DNA from: Neocallimastix lanati (nom. inval.)
Taxonomy: Eukaryota; Neocallimastigomycota; Neocallimastigomycetes; Neocallimastigales; Neocallimastigaceae
Reading direction: 5' to 3'
NCBI GenBank assembly: GCA_016946835.1
Contig: JACVTC010000105.1
Span: forward strand, 561,001 to 625,000
DNA length: 64,000 bases
Shown here: positions 27,045 through 40,081 of the stretch, piece after piece
Position numbering within the stretch: the first letter of the stretch is position 1
Layout: each line of letters begins with the position of its first letter
Notes under the pieces: model-generated
What the model saw: the letters and a program-made list of their open reading frames with translations, nothing else
Databases searched by the model: none
What the model was told of the DNA's origin: nothing
Program-made: the position numbers and the translations under genes

Positions 27045-27525
27045 AGCTTCAATTATTATATAGAACTTTATTATTTATTTTATTTTATTTTATATTAATG
27101 TTATTCTAAATTTGACTAAACTGGTATCAATAATTATTCAAATATTCATATATTCATAAAATAATGGTAAAAATATTACCTAATGCTTCTGCTAACATTT
27201 TACTAGCTCTATTAACTGCTTCTTTAAGTTTATTACATTGATTTTCATCTACTTCATCACATATAAAAGAAGATTCAATTGGATCTTCTAATGGTACACG
27301 ATTTGCAATTTGTCTTTTATTATGTTTAATTTTTTTTCCTGCTGGAAGTAAATAGGATTTAAATGTACTATTATGATTAGTAATTTCTTCATGACAGCCA
27401 TCAAAGGTATTTACTAATATCTTATTAAAATGATATTCTCTTATAACTTCTTTTGCAAGGCACTTATATAAGTTACAAATACCTAAGCAAAGTAATAAAT
27501 TATTTGAAAATGAATGAAATTTCAT
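25595..27525 (-). CDS. Secreted, probably GPI-anchored zinc metalloprotease (copy B)
   Basis: Two exons are inferred: 27525-27180 and 26724-25595, joined in phase 1 (Ala-Leu-Asp-Leu-Tyr), giving 491 residues. An ATG at 26458 lies inside the zinc-site sequence and is not the true start: the frame continues upstream through PIALTKQLITDREIQF and IIVHEMLHSMGF, which aligns with copies A and C. The N-terminus is a signal peptide (NNLLLCLGICNLYKCLA). The pro-region has RVPLEDPIESSFIC and a second Cys. The helix is HEMLHSMGFIT: HExxH intact, Thr in the place of the third metzincin His. A downstream LFHLG aligns with the conserved distal His; the Met-turn-like position is NYVIYC, with Ile for Met. 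The tail is an Asp run (GGDEDDDDDD) followed by Ser and a hydrophobic end (LLGTLCIIVLSTLL), a GPI-type signal. Activity is less certain than for copy C. Confidence 0.8.
26725..27179 (-). other. Phase-1 intron of metalloprotease copy B, with microsatellite
   Basis: 455 bases, starting GTAATATTT (27179) and ending TAAAG (26725). It contains an (ATT)n array at 26979-27043 and A/T runs at 26826-26840 and 26926-26939. Position and phase equal those in copy A. Confidence 0.75.
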
Positions 27526-28282
27526 TTTTTTTTTTTTTTATTTTTTTTTATTAATTCTACTTTCTAAAAATCTTATTATAGGATTTTATTGGTTTTATTA
27601 AAGGAAGAAAATTTATTTTAATTTTGAATTAAATTTTATTTTTGGTTTTTAATATATAAATTAATTTTTTTTTTTTTTGTTTTGTTTTTGTTTTTATTTT
27701 ATTTTGATTATATTATTAAAATTTTATAATTATTTATTAACTTTATTATAAAGGTAAAGAAAAAGATAAAGTTATTTATTTATGTTACAATTAATTTTTT
27801 TGGAAGATTAAAATATATATTATAATAATTAATATAAATTTAATATTAAATTCTAAGATTAAAAAATATTAATAATATATATAATTGATAATACAAAAAC
27901 AAACAAAAAAAAAAAAAAAAAAGAACTTTAAAAAATAATTGAATTTATATATTAAACACTTCCTGTTTAATTATTACATATATTTTTATTTTATTTTAAT
28001 TCTTCGTATTATTAATTTTATGTTTATTTGTATAAATTTTATACTTTTATATTTTAACTTTTTTTCTTTTAAAAAAATATAAATTCTGAATATAATTGCT
28101 GGCAGAATTAATATCCTTTTATTAATATTTGTATAATTTACAATATATATATGTATATATAGGAGTATTGAAAAGAAAAAAAAAAAAAAAGAATTTTCAA
28201 AAACCTATAAATTTTTAATTTTTTCTTTTTTAAATATATATATATTTAAAACTTTTTATTGAAACCTTTTTATTTTTTATTA

Positions 28283-28313
<31 letters not shown>

Positions 28314-30470
28314 TATTATTTATTATTTATTATTTATTATTATTTATTATTATTTATTATTATTTATTATTATTTATTTATTTTTAAATCTAATTTTTAC
28401 CTTTAATACATTTTTTCCTTAATTTAAAAAAAATTATTAATCATTTAAATTTCTTTTAGTTGATTTCTTTATTATATAAATATTATAATATTTATATTTT
28501 TAAATAAAAATAAATGAAAACAAAAATCATAAAAAAAAAAAAAAAAAAAAAAAAAACATTTCGAAATATTCATTTTTTGTGTATTATTAAAAAAAAAAAA
28601 TTTTTTTTTTTATTAATAAAAAATAATATAACAAATACACTTTTATATATTATAATATATGGACTATTATTTATTCATTTATATTGTCATGTTTTTTAAA
28701 TTAATTCTACATATTTAAAAAAAAAAAAATTTTTTTAATTTTTAATTTTAGAATGGTTATGATTAATAATATATATTAATTAAAAAATAATAATAATAAT
28801 AATTAGTACAAACAAAAAAACAAAAAAACAAAAAAGGATTGTTTATCTCTATATATAAAAAATCAATTCATTACTTTTCAAATATAAAATGAAAAGAATA
28901 AAAGATACAATAGAACTTTGAATATTTTTAATATATATTACTTTGTATTTTTAATATTTATTCATTTATAAATATGCATCGACTTTTTGTATAAAACAAA
29001 ATGAAATAAAATAAATATAAGTAGTATTGTAATATGAAAGTGTTAAAGTATTAATAAAAATAAAATAAGATAAAATAAGCAGAGAAAATATAATTCTATT
29101 AATAGAAATTATATATCAGTAATAGCAATAACAAATTAATAATGATGATCTATTATGTAGTATATTTTAATATAGAATTTAATCATGAATTTAAATCAAT
29201 ATTAATTAAAAATATACAAAGGCAATAGTTAAAGTATACTCCAATTCTGAATTAAAATGCTTTTTAAATTTTAGATATTTATAAATAACTTATTTAATAT
29301 TATTTTTAATTTTTAATTTATTATTTATTAATAAATACTCTTTTCAATTATTTATTATTCAATTATTTATTATTTATTATTATTTATTATTTATTATTTA
29401 TTATATATTATTATTTATTATATATTATTTATTATTTATTATATATTATTTATTATTTATTATTCAATTAATTATTATTTATTATATATTATATATTATA
29501 TATTATTATTTATTATTATTATTTATTATTTATTATTTATTATTTATTATTTATTATTTATTATTTATTATTTATTATTTTTCATGTTGAAATATACTTT
29601 AATAGTAGTAGATATGGGTGTTGTAATGGTAGTAATAGTTTTTTTTTTTAGTACAAATTTAATTTATATTAATTAATATATCTTATGTTTTAGTTTTTTT
29701 TTTTTTTTTTAAAAAAGTATATTTTAAAATATTTAATATAAATTTTTTTTATTAATTGCAGTTATTAATATCCAACTAATTAAATAAGTAACTTTATTAA
29801 ATATTAAAATTGAAAATAAAAAATATTATATTTTAACTTTAATTAAAAAAAATTAATAATTATTAATTAAAAAAATTTTTTTATTTGTATTTAATAATTA
29901 ATATATTAAATTTTTTTTCTAAAATTTTAATTCTATTTATTTATAAAATTTTGTACAACCCTTATTCTCTTATTACTTTATTATTTAGGTCTTATTTTTT
30001 TTAAATGTTTTAAATATTTATTTTTAATTTAATTTCTACCAATAGAATTCAGGATATTTACTTTTTACAAATTTTATTTTATTACAACTGATAAAATTAT
30101 GCGACAATTATGGACTTAATAATGGACATTTTTTCTCTATTCACTTTATAATAGAATAAATATAAAGTAAAATAAAGTAAAGAGCCCAAAATTATAACAT
30201 AAATAACTTTTATTATAAAATTTGTATTATTAACTAAATAATAAGAATATAAATAAAAGAATATTTAAATTTTTTTTTATTTTTTATTTATTTATTTATT
30301 TTTTTATTTTAATTTTTTTTTTTGAATTAAATAATTGAAATATACTTTTATAAATTATTTTTTAGTTGAACATTAAATAAATAAAAAGTTAATTTATATA
30401 AAAGTAATTTAATTTAAAGAAATTTAAAAACATATAAAAATTTTTTAATAATATGGTGAAAAGTGGAAAA
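27526..30470. other. AT-rich spacer
   Basis: No gene is seen. It contains TTATTA/TTATTTA arrays at 28285-28382 and 29345-29583 and several poly(A)/poly(T) tracts. Short open frames here translate to Ile/Phe/Tyr/Lys runs and are not genes. Confidence 0.6.
29345..29583. repeat. Irregular TTATTTA/TTATATTA array
   Basis: About 240 bases built from TTATTTA, TTATTA and TTATATTA units in changing order, ending in a regular TTATTTA run (29520-29578). Confidence 0.8.
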
Positions 30471-30473
30471 TTT

Positions 30474-30628
<155 letters not shown>

Positions 30629-30629
30629 A

Positions 30630-32455
30630 GTTTTAGTTTCAGCAATTTTTTTAATTAAAGGCTTTCCGATAAGTCTCCATAATACTTATGTATTATTTCA
30701 CCGATCGTTAATAATTTTTCTAGTCCCTCTTACTTTTCTAATTGTTTCTTCCACCGAGCACCTCTTGAGTGACCATTGCAGTTTGGCCCCGATCTGGACT
30801 GTTTTTTCTAATCTTGTTTTTTTTCTTAGGATTATTAATTTTTTTATTCTCCTTTAGATTTTTAGTTTCTTGTAAACTTAACCAATCTGCCCATTTTCCA
30901 TAATCTATCAGGCCAGGTAGGTCATAATAATCTCCAGAGTATTCTATTCCTCTCTCTAACGGTAGAATTGTCTGGTTAAATCAAAAACAGTATCTTTAAT
31001 CTTTTGGTTACTTATAACCTGGTTTATAATCTGATTTATTCTGGCTGGAGGTCTTTCGATCTTTTCCTCGGCTTCTTCTTCATCTTTTATCTGTACTATG
31101 TAAATGTTTTCACCATCACCTTCCCCTGGTGAGTCTACATCTCATAGTCTTAGTCTTTCACCAGCAATCTTGTAAACTTTATGTTATCGGGCATTGACAT
31201 CTACTTTGCTGTATATTAAATGTCTGTCCATAAATCTGGAACCCAATACTATGGTTCTTGGTATTAGCCTCAGCTAGCCTGCATTCCTGTTTTAAAGTTA
31301 AAATCATACCATTTGACTTTGTTGGTACATACTCTTCAATCAGCCGCACCTTTATGTGGAATTCTTCCGTAACTTGAGGTATGAACACTTTAACATTTAC
31401 CAGGGGCAGTTGTAAATGTTAAAGGACAGTCTTCTATCTTGAATACCATCTCCTCAGCTAACTGCAGTGGGTTATGTTGATCTGAGAACCCGTATCATAC
31501 AGTTCATTTAAATTTTGGAGCCGCTCTTTTGGGTACGAAGGTTACTTATGTTACTTATCTTGGCCTCTGACACAAATCTCTAGTATTCAGGCACTCATCT
31601 TGCATCACTAGAGCTGTCTTTGGGATCCCTGAAGTAATACAGGGGAATCCTTGAAGTAATTTGGTTTCACACTTGGTCTGGTTCCGAAACCTTTAATCAT
31701 TGTTATAGTTACTATTATTTTTCCTATCTTTATCTTGATCGTTGTATAAATGCCTATTAGACTCTTTTCTACTAAAATCCTTTGTATCGCCTCGGCGATA
31801 TTCGTTATTTCTCCTTCTTTTCTTCTCTATGTCTTTGAAGGGCCTTCTTGGATTCATCGTGCCTAACAAGACCATGTTGGCTATTTTCAGTTCGCGTGAC
31901 ACTCATACCTTTCAAAGAAGTCATCTTTGTAAATCAGCAGGGATTTATATCACAACCTTCTTAAACAAGCTATATATCCATCAATCAAGGGCAAGGGGGT
32001 TTGTTTCTCATTGGGTAAATTATAAAAAAGCTTTCCCAGAATTTTTGAAGGTCTTACTTGCTGTCTCAATAGCGGTCTTTTAGTTTTTACCCCGTGAGCT
32101 GTAATACCCTGTTTAAACCTGTTTAAACACAGCAAGCTATTTATAAGACTTTTCCCCATTCGTGCCTAAGCTTAAGCATCTCAGTTTATACCTTTTCAAG
32201 AGTTCATTCACTTTTAAATTCTTGCTGAAAATCTATCCATCAATCTCTGTGGTTACGAATCATCACGTTTTTTAAAGACTTCATCCATCTGGTACCATTT
32301 TTTTCGCAGTCCCTTTTATAAGTGGTCCTCGATGAAGTATAGCATCACTGTAGGTTCAGCTTGGTAGTACCTCTCATGTCTACTGAAGTATCGATTCAGC
32401 CTATCGATAAAATGATTCAACATCTCCTGTCTCACTATGAAACATAGGCCTCTGA
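30630..32455 (-). mobile_element. Ty3/gypsy retrotransposon fragment (gag-protease)
   Basis: This is the largest GC-richer block in the window. Read on the minus strand from about 32455, a gag-like segment (IDRLNRYFSRHERYYQAEPT near 32400-32345, then KKWYQMDEV) continues with a basic stretch at 31860-31700 (MNPRRPFKDIEKKRRRNNEY and later Asn/Lys/Asp-rich), the usual end of gag. A retroviral-type protease signature, ELYDTGSQIN, lies at 31472-31507, and the segment after it (FIPQVTEEFHIKVRLIEEYV) is the expected continuation. It is followed by a highly charged region down to 30650, including DYGKWADWLSLQETKNLKEN. Every frame is interrupted by stops or frameshifts. There is no reverse transcriptase, integrase or LTR, so it is a 5' fragment. 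Confidence 0.7.
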
Positions 32456-32479
32456 GAAAATATTTAATTACAAATGATT

Positions 32480-34899
32480 TTGATATTTACATTGATAAAA
32501 GATTAAATATACAACAAGGTATGAACAGAGATCAGATTAAGTCTGATAATGTATTTTAATCTATTATCATAAATAACCTTTGAAGAATATTTAAGTGGGA
32601 GGTAAAACCACTTTTTAAATGATACAAAAATTTAAAAAGGTGGCTTCTACCAATCTGGTCAAGCTCTTTTAAAACAAATTAGAACACAAATTACAAAATT
32701 TTAAAAATAGTAAATAATGATTATATTCAATATATCAATGAATTAAATAATTTATTTGATCAACATGAAATGGAATGCAAAAAAAAGGTAAATAGACCAC
32801 CTCTAGAGGAAGAAATTAAGATTTTGTATTTTTAACCAGAGTTAGATAGTATTAGAATAAACACCCCTCCTATTTATAATTTTTAAAAAAAATTTTGATA
32901 ATCTAATAAACGAATTATAAATAGAGAAGGCATGACTCATTTGAGAGAGAGACAATTATTTTTGAAATCTATTAATAGAATGAGTATTAGCTCTAATAAT
33001 TAACAATATCAATAAAAATAAAATAAATTTTAATAAAATAAAAAATTTAATATATTACAAAATAATAGATATCATAATGATTATTATTGTTACCTATGTT
33101 AAAACGAAAGGTCATTCCACTGATTATTGTAAATATAACTAAAGAAAACAATAAATCTAATAATCATAAAAAAATGATAATAAGCGTAATAATAATGAGA
33201 TTGATAAAACTAAGAAAAATTTATAAAAAAAAATTGTTTTCATTCTGGTAACATTAATGAAGAAAATACTGATGATTATGAGAATTTTTAATATTTATAA
33301 TGATAAGTAAATTCTGATGATAATGAAAATGAATCCTATATTAATAATTATATTGGTAATATTTCCGTTGTTGATAATTGCAATAATATCAATATAAATA
33401 ATAAAAAACAATTTTTTTTACGCATTCTTTTTACGTATTGGATTTATTAATAGAGGAATAGGGATTAATTTAACTAATGAAATATAATATCTAAAAAAAA
33501 AAAAAAAAAAAAAATAAAAATAAAAAAAATAAAAAAATAAAAAAAAGAATAAAAATAAATAAATAAATAAATATAAATTAAGTAATTAATAAAAGCGTTA
33601 TTTATCTAAATGGTAAATTAGATACAATTAAGCAGGTAGATAAATATGGAGTAAAATTCAAAAATAATAAATTCACATTATCTGATGTATATTACGCTTC
33701 AAACATAAAAAAAAAATAATTTTAATTTCAACTCATTTCAATATTAAAAAATGGATGTACCATCATAATAGAAAATATCAATAATAAAGATCGTCTACAA
33801 ATAAGAAACTTATTGCAAATATCTATGTTGATGATGAAAAATTTTATTTTCTCTTGAAACAACACCACTATGTAATTTTAATAAAAAAAAAAAAAAAAAA
33901 TCACGTTTTTTAATATTGATATAGCATTATGACATACTCGACTAGGCCACTATAATACCAAGGACATCAAGAATTTTATTATAAAAACACACTAAAAATA
34001 ACAGCAACAAAAAGATTGCCATCAATGCAAAATCAGTAAGTTAAAGAAAAAATCATTTTTATCATTCAAACCAAAACTACTAATAAACCTTTAGAATAAA
34101 TCCATACAGATGTAGTAAGTAAATTAGAAAATTCTTATAATAACTTCAATTATTATATCATATTCCAGAAAATGTTGGATAAATCTGTTTAATAAAAATT
34201 GAATCAGATGTCTATGATATTTTTATAAAAATTTGTCAGATAGATTTCAAATACCACACCTTATAAAATTATCAATATTAAGTCAGATAATGGAACTGAA
34301 TATATTAACAAAAACTTAATTAATTTCTAAGAATCAAATGGCATTAATTTTATTCACTCTATATCAGGTAACCCTCAGTAAAGTGGTCGTGCTGAAAGAT
34401 TGAACCAAACTCTAAATTATTGTGCTACTCTACACTCTCCTTAATTCGGCTAAACTTCCTTTTAAATTCTGGGATTCCACAATACTTTGTACTGCTTATT
34501 TATATAATATAAAGCCCTCATCAAAGTATTGATAATAAAATTCCAGATGAATTTTTTTTTTTTTTTTTTTTTACAAAAGACCTATTGATATTACTCATTT
34601 AAAAGTTTTTGTCTGTAAAGTGTATTTTTATAATAATCATAAGATTTATAAGTTTGATAATTATACTAAAACTGGTATTTTCTTAGGTAACACGTCTGAT
34701 TCTCTTGGTTATAAAATTTTAGATTTGTCTACCAACTCCATTATTTCTACCCGAGATGTTAACTTTATTGAGCATATGCCAGATACTATTAATACTTCTT
34801 TCTTTTGTAATAAATATATTGACTCTATTATTAATTTCAAGTATTCATTAACTGAGAGGGAACATAACTACAACTTAAATTCACATTTAAAAAACCCTT

Positions 34900-34950
<51 letters not shown>

Positions 34951-35265
34951 TTTTAAAAGAAAACACTGAATATTTCAAATAATTAATTGAACACTTGGCA
35001 TAGAAAGTGATTATACTAACAAATCTGACAACAAAACACTAAATAAACATAAAAACAAATTAGTAAACAGAAAAAAATCATTTAATGGCCAAGATGAAAA
35101 TTTGAGTGATTCAGAAAATGAACTACTACATATAACAAAAGAAAAATTGACATAAAAATATTAAATATTAAATATTAAAACGAATACTCCAAATACATAT
35201 AATCAAGCTATTAACTTAGTTGGTGCTGAAGAATGAAATATTTCTTATACAAACACAATACAAAT
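32480..35265 (+). mobile_element. Ty1/copia retrotransposon fragment (gag, integrase), RT missing
   Basis: The element is recognisable in order. Gag is at about 32480-33000 (IQYINELNNLFDQHEMECK), with a CCHC zinc knuckle at 33088-33130 (CYLC, then H-x4-C after a one-base shift). The protease/spacer region ends in FTLSDVYYASNIKK near 33670-33710. Integrase follows, with HTRLGH near 33935, CHQC near 34019, and the catalytic Asp, Asp and Glu in HTDVV (34103), SDNGTEY (34284) and GRAERLN (34385). The post-integrase segment KTGIFLGNTSDSLGYKILD starts near 34666. A (TAA)n tract at 34900-34950 is read as poly-Asn. The similarity ends at the first residues of reverse transcriptase (TYNQAINLVGAEE) near 35240. 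Many stops and frameshifts show it is dead. Confidence 0.78.
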
Positions 35266-37949
35266 AAGAAAATAGGTGTTTTATAATATATTAATTATAA
35301 TATATAATATATTAATAATAATATATTAATAAATCAATTAATGCAAAGATTCATTCAAGTAATTTATTTAGACCAATTTAATTAGCATTAAACTTTATTT
35401 AATATTAAAATTTTTAAAGGTATAAACATAATGAAAATAATAAAGTAGCAGGAGCAATCTTTTAATCCAATAACGCAATGTGCAGTGTTTAGTGTAAGTA
35501 GACACCAAATGTGAAATGAGGGCTATAGTAAAGATTTTATTGTTTATTTTAATATAACTGTATTATAAAAAGGTAAAATATAAATTATATTTTAATCAAT
35601 TATAAATGTTACTAAAAACAACTACAGTTTTAAAAACAACTATAGTTTTATGCTTATAATATATATAAAATTTTGCATCGATATTTTTATCACTTGATAA
35701 AAGTATTATTTTGAACTACTTTTTAGAACTATTAATAAGGCAGTTTTTCATAACTATTCTTAACACACCATTTAACATGTGTTAAGAAAAAAAAGTAGTA
35801 TATATTTATATATGTATATGTATATATATACAGTATTAAGAATAGTATTTTTTTAGTGCCAAAAATAGGTGTTTTATAATATATATTGAATTTATCTTTA
35901 ATATCAAAAACATAGGTTGTAAAATAGGTTAAAAATACATGAATAGATATATTCAAAAATAGAATATAATACTGATATAGAAAAATAGATTTAAATATAT
36001 ACTAAATTTAAAACCATTTTTTTTTTATATATGTTTAAAAGGGCATAGTACATTTTGCATTTGTGAAATGCACTACCTTCGTTTAAAAGTGTATATGAAT
36101 TATACTATTTTAAAAATATATATATAACATATATTATAACATACATATTTTTAATTGTTTAACATATATTATATATATGTTATTTATTTGTTTATTATAA
36201 CATATATTAGTATATATTGAATATAAATGTATACAATATATTTAAAAAATGGGTTTAAAATAATGTTAAAAATAGATTCAACTATATATTTATTATTTAC
36301 AAACATATGGAAAATATAATTATTTTTTAACATTATATATGTGAAAAATTTAAGTCATGTATACATATTTTAAATAATTAAATACATACATACATACATC
36401 ACACATGTTTTTTATTTATTTATTTATTTTTTTAAAAAAAAAAAAAAAGAAAATTCTATATTTAATATTTAAAAATTATTATTCATTAATTAATATTAAG
36501 GTTGTGCTAACATACTAACACCAATTATTAAATAGTATTTTGATTATATTATTATTTTACATTGTTTTTATCTATTTAACATTTATTTTAATATGTTTTA
36601 AAGTTAAACGTCTGTTGAATTCTGAGTATGGTAAACATTATAGTAAATATATATATTTAATTTTTTTTTTTTTTCATTGATTTTATATTAAATATACTTT
36701 TAAAAAAGTTTGACCTACAACAACATAAATTCAAATTTCTGTATTTTTTGTTACATTTACAAACCTTCATTTATTACTACGGACGATAAAAAAAAATAAC
36801 TATATATATCAAAATTTTTATTATATTCATTTTTTTATATTCATTTTTTTTTATACTTTTATATATTTAACTTATTAAAATATTACGAATAAATTTTTTT
36901 GTTTTGTTTTGATTTGTTATGCTTTAATTTGTTATGTTTTGATTTGTTTTTCTTTATTTTTATTTTAAAATATATAATTTATTATTTATATTATTCTTTT
37001 TTTTTTTTTTTTAGTATATTGTAAATTAATTATGTAATAATTTTATTATTATTTTTTCATATTCCCAATTTATATAATATATATATACTTAATAATACTT
37101 TATATTATAAAAAAAAATTAATATTATAATTATTTAAAAAGGTATTAGTTTGTATAAAATATTTATATTTATATAAAACATTTATATTTATATAATATAT
37201 TTATATTTATATTTATATTTATATAATATATTTATATTTATATTTCTCATATTAAAAAGAGAAATAAGAAATAAAAGTATATTTGGATAAAATATTAATT
37301 ATTCTCTTTTATTTATTAAATAAAAGTTGATAATCATTGAATTGAGTTAAAACGTTAATAAAATCCATATAAAATAATAAACAATAGAAATAAGTGTAGT
37401 TATTTTTATTATTTTTTTTTTATTTTATATTTTTCAATTGATGAGTTCCATAATTTTATAGCTTATTATTACTATTTAAAATATTAAAATAAAACAAATT
37501 CAATAACTGAAACTAATATTATTAAATACAATGATTCCATATATGTAATGAATAAAACGTGTTATCTAAATTTTATTCTAAAACAAAAAAAATAAAAAAT
37601 AAAAAAAATAAAAAAAAATAAAATAAAAAAAAAATAAAATAAAAAAAAAAAAAATAAAATAAAATAAAATTTAATTTAGATATTTTATGTAAAGGTTTGA
37701 ATTATGATTTGCTTAAAATATATATATATATATATATACATTTTTTTTTTTTTTTTTAATTTGTTACGGTTAACTTTGAGTTAATTTTTAAAATCACCTT
37801 TTGAATACAAAAAAATAAAAAAAAAAAGATTTAAAATAATTTAATAAAAAAAAATTATAATTTATAATTATTTATATTTATTATATTCATTCCAATAATA
37901 TTAAAATTTTATTTGTTCATTACTTTCACTGCATTATAGTTTATTGGCC

Positions 37950-37984
<35 letters not shown>

Positions 37985-38058
37985 TTTTCTTTGGTTTTTC
38001 AAATGTTAAGCTTTAGCCTAAAACCTTTTTTCATAATTAATTATTTTGAAAAAAAAGG

Positions 38059-38106
<48 letters not shown>

Positions 38107-40047
38107 AAGAATTTACTATAAATTTACTTTATATTCATATATTACAAATATATTGATAGCATAGATTAGGAGCATTTATATTTATATTAAAATAGTATTC
38201 TTTATTTATTAGAAATATAATTTGTATACATATATTATAAGTATATTGATAGTATATTATACAGTTGTAATATTTATATTAAAAATAGCATATTCTTTTC
38301 TTTTTTTTTACTTTTTTTACTTTTTTTACTTATTTTATAAAAAATAAAAAAATATTTTAATATCATTTAAATTATAAAATCATTTTTACTACCTTTCGTA
38401 CGACTGTACATATTATAACACTACAGATAGATTAATTCAAGGCTTTAAATATATTTTTTATTAATGAAAGTACATATATATCAATAGATCTATACATCAA
38501 TATATTTTTATATATTTATATATTAGTACAATATATATTTATATATTGTACTAATAATACATTTTCTTGTAACAATGAAAAATAAAACTATTACTAATAA
38601 TGAAATGGGAGTTGAGATTTCTTCTTTTTATAACATTCCATAGGTAAAACTTATAAAGACATATATAATACAGTTGAATATAATATATTGAATTCTTACT
38701 ATATTTATATTTATATCTAAATCATATATATATTATAAAATATTCAAAATCAAAGTTTTAATAAAAACAAAAGAAATTCTTATTGTAATTGATCGTAAAT
38801 TTCAAAATCTATAATAATGTATATTTATTATTTAAATTTTTATTTAATAATAAATTATAGTAATAATAATACTAATAATAACAATAGATTGAAATATTAA
38901 ATGAACTAATACAGAATATATAAAATATCTACTAATTAAATTCATTATAATTAACTAATAAATAATATTAGAAAATAGTTAATTACAAATAATAATAGTA
39001 AAGTTATTTAATAAAGAAATAAATTAATTAATAAATAAATTCATAAATTAATAAATAAATTAATACATAAATAAATTAATTAATTAATTAATAAATAAAT
39101 AAATAAATAAATTAATAAATTAATAAATAAATTAATAAATAAATTAATAAATTAATAAATTAATAAATAAATAAATAGGAATAAAATAAACCATTCATAA
39201 AAAAATAAAATGATTTTTAATAAAAAGTCTATTAATTATTTTTTCCTAATAAAAAATTTTACCAAATCAAGGAAAAAAAAAAACTAATTAATAAAAAAAA
39301 ATTTTTTTTTTTTTTTTTGAATATAAAAAGAAAAAAAAACTAAAGCAATATTTAAAAAAAAAAAAAAAAAAAGCTTTCTTTATAAATAAATAAAAAATAC
39401 TCTAAAAAAAAAAAAATAAGCAAAATATTATTATATTAAAAAAAAAATATATATATATAATAAATTATTTATTTATTATTATTAAAAACTATTAATTATT
39501 TTTCTTTAAAAAATAAATAAAATATACTAGAATTGGAGCATAATGATATAAAGAAAAAAGATATTTATTATTTTAGATAAATAGTGATATATTTATAACA
39601 TCAAAAAAAAAAATAATAAATATTGTTATAAAAATAGTAAAATATAGTATATATTTAATAATTTTCTTATTATAATAATGAATTATAATAAAAAAATTGA
39701 TATTTAAAAGAAAAGTTTTATATATAATAGTTATAGAAAAATAGATAAAGTTTATTAAAGAAAAAAAAATAAAAATTTTTTTATTACAAATAATAAATCA
39801 ATTTGTTACTAATATATTTTTATATATTTTAGTAATAATAAAAATTTATTAAATAATAATAATAATAAATAAATAAAAAAAGCCTGAATACTATTAATAA
39901 TTAACACATTTGATAAAAAGAAAATTTAGTATAGAGTTAGAAAGAGAAATATTTATATAATACAGTAGCTAGTGAAATTTTAATTCGATTAAATTAAATT
40001 AGAAATTATAAAAAAAATATATAGAAATTAGATAATATAGTAAATTC

Positions 40048-40081
<34 letters not shown>

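Noticed and set aside
29345-29583. Regular array examined as a possible CRISPR.
   Set aside because: Units are 3-8 bp simple repeats without spacers; the organism is eukaryotic.
31742-32083. Plus-strand frame of 113 codons in the GC-richer block.
   Set aside because: It is antisense to the gypsy gag region, which gives the recognisable motifs.
34620-34982. 120-codon open frame considered as an independent gene.
   Set aside because: It is the post-integrase segment of the copia polyprotein with a (TAA)n tail.
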